In this document: in pieces, positions 60,601-64,000 of the stretch
How positions within the stretch are numbered: the first letter of the stretch is position 1
How the letters are laid out: the number at the start of each line of letters is the position of its first letter
From: Lithospermum erythrorhizon
Lineage: Eukaryota > Streptophyta > Magnoliopsida > Boraginales > Boraginaceae
Assembly: GCA_019722365.1 (NCBI GenBank)
Contig: JADFUC010000205.1
Coordinates: forward strand, 30,689-94,688
Direction of reading: 5' to 3'
DNA length: 64,000 nt
Made by a program: the position numbers and the translations under genes
The notes under the pieces: generated by a model
Database searches by the model: none
What the model was told of the DNA's origin: nothing
Seen by the model: the letters and a program-made list of their open reading frames with translations, nothing else

Positions 60601-62235
60601 GCAACCGAACATTACCATATATTATAGGGCGAAAATATCTGCTTCAATTATTACGAAATTTAGCAAAATCAAAAACTATCTTGCCTGATATCGGCGATGG
60701 CAATTGTGCAGCCAGCTGTCTTTGTACTTGTTCAAACGCCGTCCTTTGTTCCTTGATTTACTATCTAATAATTGTTAACTTGATAAAACATAACAAACTC
60801 CTTTTGGCTAATATTTTTAGGCAAACACCTCCCCTCAATCATTCTCTCTACACTTTTTCCTCAAAAGTCAGTCATTGTAATGAAGGAAAATTTTTAATTC
60901 ATTAGCATCATGAGTGCTTAACAATAGACATAGGCACGACCGTTGGCTCCAGCATGTCAAGTTAAATAGCGAACATGTGTACATCCGGAGACGGAGGCAA
61001 CCATTCCAGCTTGAGCACCTAACTTTAATAAGATCCAACTTGATCATAAATCTTTATGCTTAGTACCACAAATTACCCAAATAATAAGTTCTTGATCTTC
61101 GTTGTTGTTCTGCTGAGGAATTCGCAATTTTGATCCTCGGAACTCTCTGATAAACGATCTCGGAATTTTGAATGTGAGAATCATTTAGAATACGAACTTT
61201 GAGAGGTGGACCGTGATGATGAATGCTCACAAATGGGGCTTATAGCAATATGATTAGCATGTGGTCATGCTTTCATGATGATGACAAACCCATTGTTTAT
61301 TAGGTTTTCTTTCTTTGGAACATTGCTTTAACGTGGAATTTGACAATTTGATTAGACCAGTAATCTATTCTTCTTTGACGACGAATTGGAGTTGTTGGCT
61401 TTTGTGGTTAGATAAACTTTGATTCTTTAACTTACGCTTCTCCGGCCAACATATCGGCGCCTGTATGGTCATTTGGAGATTGACCGGAGAAAATTTTGTC
61501 TAGCTTGGAAGTCCCAGAGAATTGGCTTATCTGAATGAGAGATTTTTCTCATGGATTCCTAATTCAGTGGATAATTTCCACCGACATTCTCCTTTAATTG
61601 AGTTGACATTTAACATCTTATTTTTCATCACTAAGAATTCTATTTTCTTTCTTTTGTACGCCCGGATCACGGCTTGGTAATAAATTCAATGATGGTCACC
61701 GTGCTACCGCCCGAATCATAGTGTTGGATATATCATAAACTTTGATAATAAATTTCGTGATGATGCCGTGGCCGTTAAATCTGAACCTTGAGGTTCAGCC
61801 GAATACACGTACAAGTGTTTTCTGAAGCTTCTATAAAACCAAATGGCGTGTTGAATAAATATATATCAATATTTTGTTCCTGAAACCACGTGTTAAATCG
61901 AAGCCTTGAATTTTCCATTGAGACGTTTCATAAGTTCAAAAGTAGATCAGATTTTTGGATTGGTCAAGTCAAATGGAATTACATAGAGTTTCCATGACAT
62001 TTAGGCGGATCTGGTAGCCGACAGTTACGCTATTCAGTATGCATAATTTGACCCGTCAGAGTTGTGAGGGCGACTTTTTGTGCTTCTTCCATCTGCAGTG
62101 ATGATGCATTGTATGTCAGGTGCATCTTAGAAGTATAGGAGTAGAGATGCTGTGTCGATGGCAGCCCGGACAGCAGAGTAAAGGCAGTACTTCTGTCTGT
62201 GAGGTGACCAAATTAGCCAGGCCTATTGTATATCG
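57616..62235. repeat. Family B tandem units of about 2.0-2.2 kb
   Basis: The landmark AGATGTATAAGTT occurs at 57981 and 60222, and AGATGTATAAG at 62236, giving spacings of 2241 and 2014 bp. Between them the same blocks recur in order: ATCTGCTTGATATCGGCC / TGCCTGATATCGGCGATG near 58422 and 60681, GACGAGGGC / GACGGAGGC near 58730 and 60990, ATGATGACAAACCC near 59000 and 61275, and AATAAATTCAATGATGG near 59360 and 61680. The units are diverged and have no shared open frame. The frame 57769-57990 is coding-like but does not survive in the second unit. Confidence 0.7.
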
Positions 62236-64000
62236 AGATGTATAAGTTCATTCTCCCACATTATAACATCCATGCTCTTTATCTGGTATGTGCCTTCGAT
62301 ATTTTCTAAACTTATTTGTTGTAACCGGTGTCATAGGTGCATCTTCTCTATGGAGTTTATAGTAGCAGCTCGATGCATTCGACCTCTGATAAAGGTAAAA
62401 TCTTTTATGCTCTTTTCCTCACAAAATAATGCGAACCTCTACTGTTTTTTTCCAGTGCAGTCTGAGTGCATGGTGAGCATGACAAAATTGTTTGATGCTT
62501 TCCTTGTCCCGCTAACAACCACGTACATGGCTTTATCAGAGGCGTTACCATTATATTATGGACAATCATCTATACCACAGTTATTGCTAAGTTGTAATCC
62601 TAAAGAAAATATCTGCACATGTCTTTACAGTGAGTGACTGACCATCTTCATGTAAATTCGTGCATATCAACAAAATTGTTAGCCAATAAAAAATACTAAC
62701 AGATTCCAAATACGATTATAAACATCTTGTTTAACAACTTCAAGAACTCTGACTTATGACTTGGAGTCTGAATCTTGATCATTTATTCGTAGAAGTACCA
62801 AGGAATATAATATACTAAATATACAGGCAGATCTAAATTTCTGTTTCTATAATGTGATTTAGTTTTCTTTAAACAAGAGATAGATTTAGGATCTCTATAT
62901 TAACTTACCGTGATATGAGGCTCTTCGTTTATGCTGATATTTATTGTAAATGATGTTTTCTTTTGTTCCACTATGTTCATGATAGCGAGATCTCGTTATA
63001 TTCCTTAAGTTTGAAAATGTCTTGAACAGTAAGTTATAAACTAAAATTATTCATGAATATATTATTTATCTACCTCTTACAAGGTGATATTAACACAGAC
63101 TATTTTCAATCATATCTTGATGATGGAATTATTTCATCTATAATAATTCTTCAGAACCTACACTATAGTTTGAGTATTTTAGGCTGGTATATTATTTCAT
63201 TCTTATCTTGAGGTCAAAAATTTATTTATTAGTGAACTTACGGTTTATACTATCACCCAGGCCCATTCATGTTATCTGTAAAAGACTTTGAGTTCATATT
63301 TATTATCTTGAGATCATATAGGATAAGATATTCATTTCAGAATGATTTCTTTTCGGTTATCTGTCTCCCCTCGATGTTGAAGAAATATTGTATATCATGA
63401 TGATGGCTACTTGATAAATTAGGTACCATTTCCCATCTTTACCGAAGTACATAGATATAAATACCATGCAGGTATAATAATTATTTAAAAATCATCATTG
63501 TGCATAGTCTTTGAGAATATATGATGCAGCATGCTTGGAGGAGTAAAATATTGGTTTACGACGAAAAAACTTATATCGAAGTTTATAAAAATTTGACATA
63601 ATAAGGGGAACAAAGTATTCTTTACATGGTGTAATATTTTCAACAATCAATTAAGAATGTTACATGTAATTCAATTTACATGACGATCCCAGCTGGGAGT
63701 TTACCTTTATGAAGCTCACATAAATTCTTCAAACTTAATAGTTTATTGGCTTCTTATTGATTTCAATTAAATTTTCAATTATTCTTTTCATCGTAATTGA
63801 TAGGGATGAATTACAGCGATTAAATGCCAAATAAAACTTCTCAGATTCTCAAACTTTTTGGTTTTGACAAAAGTTCATGTTGATGTACAAATAATATTCT
63901 TGAGAAATAATATATTAGCTCTTCGAGGTTCCAGTAGGCTTTCTTACACTTTTGACAAATATTAACTCTTAGGAGCTTTTGGCTTGGTTTCCGTCTTTAG
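62236..64000. repeat. Third, chimeric family B unit reaching the window edge
   Basis: The first ~400 bp continue the tandem units (GAACCTCTACTG and GCTTTCCTTGTCCCG blocks). From about 62640 the sequence instead follows 49950-51270 of family B copy 1. The plus-strand frame at 62272-62637 lies across the first part and resembles no known protein. The unit is cut by the end of the window. Confidence 0.55.

Noticed and set aside
60561..60905. 114-codon frame in the second family B unit
   Set aside because: The frame is not kept in the first or third unit and has irregular Cys-rich composition, so it is likely chance.
1..64000. tRNA, rRNA or CRISPR-like arrays
   Set aside because: I looked for cloverleaf-type promoter boxes, rRNA core sequences and regularly spaced short repeats and saw none. 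The tandem repeats present are explained above.

Overview
This window is nuclear DNA of a flowering plant, most likely a eudicot. It has GT-AG introns, AT-rich introns and intergenic DNA, plant-specific gene families, Ty3/gypsy (Tekay type) and Ty1/copia LTR elements, and short MITEs. About a quarter of it is genes. The rest is old, heavily decayed repeats.

Layout: 1-4547 is part of a decayed LTR element on the minus strand (called family A here). 5131-6502 (-) is a two-exon bZIP transcription factor of the Opaque2/group C type. 10977-18317 (+) is a decayed Tekay-like Ty3/gypsy element with both LTRs, a primer binding site, and gag, protease, RT, RNase H and integrase remnants. 20274-30284 (+) is a 33-exon autoinhibited Ca2+-ATPase (ACA8/9/10 clade, C-terminus most like ACA9). 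30926-34354 (-) is an intact six-exon MANNAN SYNTHESIS-RELATED (MSR) gene, convergent with the Ca2+ pump. 35584-37427 is a solo family A LTR. 38135-38401 (-) is an isolated first exon of a polygalacturonase, with signal peptide and TATA box but no remaining exons. 41960-46260 (+) is a family A element with gag remnants. 47700-51471 and 57616-64000 hold an unidentified repeat family (family B), partly in tandem units of about 2.0-2.2 kb. 51472-57615 (-) is a family A element with both LTRs, one of them carrying a nested copia solo LTR with a perfect 5-bp target duplication.

The most interesting signals are in the two central genes. In the Ca2+ pump, 31 of 33 exons look normal. Exon 5 has a 1-nt frameshift that an internal GTAAGT donor could bypass in frame, and intron 30 has a G-to-A change at donor position +1 (AT-AG intron). 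Intron 1 of the pump and intron 1 of MSR each contain a local tandem array copied from their own exon 1/intron 1 boundary, splice donor included. Family A looks like a gag-only (pol-less) LTR family with about 1.85-kb LTRs.

The genes do not form a pathway: a transcription factor, a Ca2+ pump (presumably plasma membrane), a Golgi mannan-synthesis factor and a broken cell-wall pectinase are simply neighbours. Exon coordinates were derived by hand from splice consensus, reading-frame continuity and family knowledge. No alignment or database search was run.
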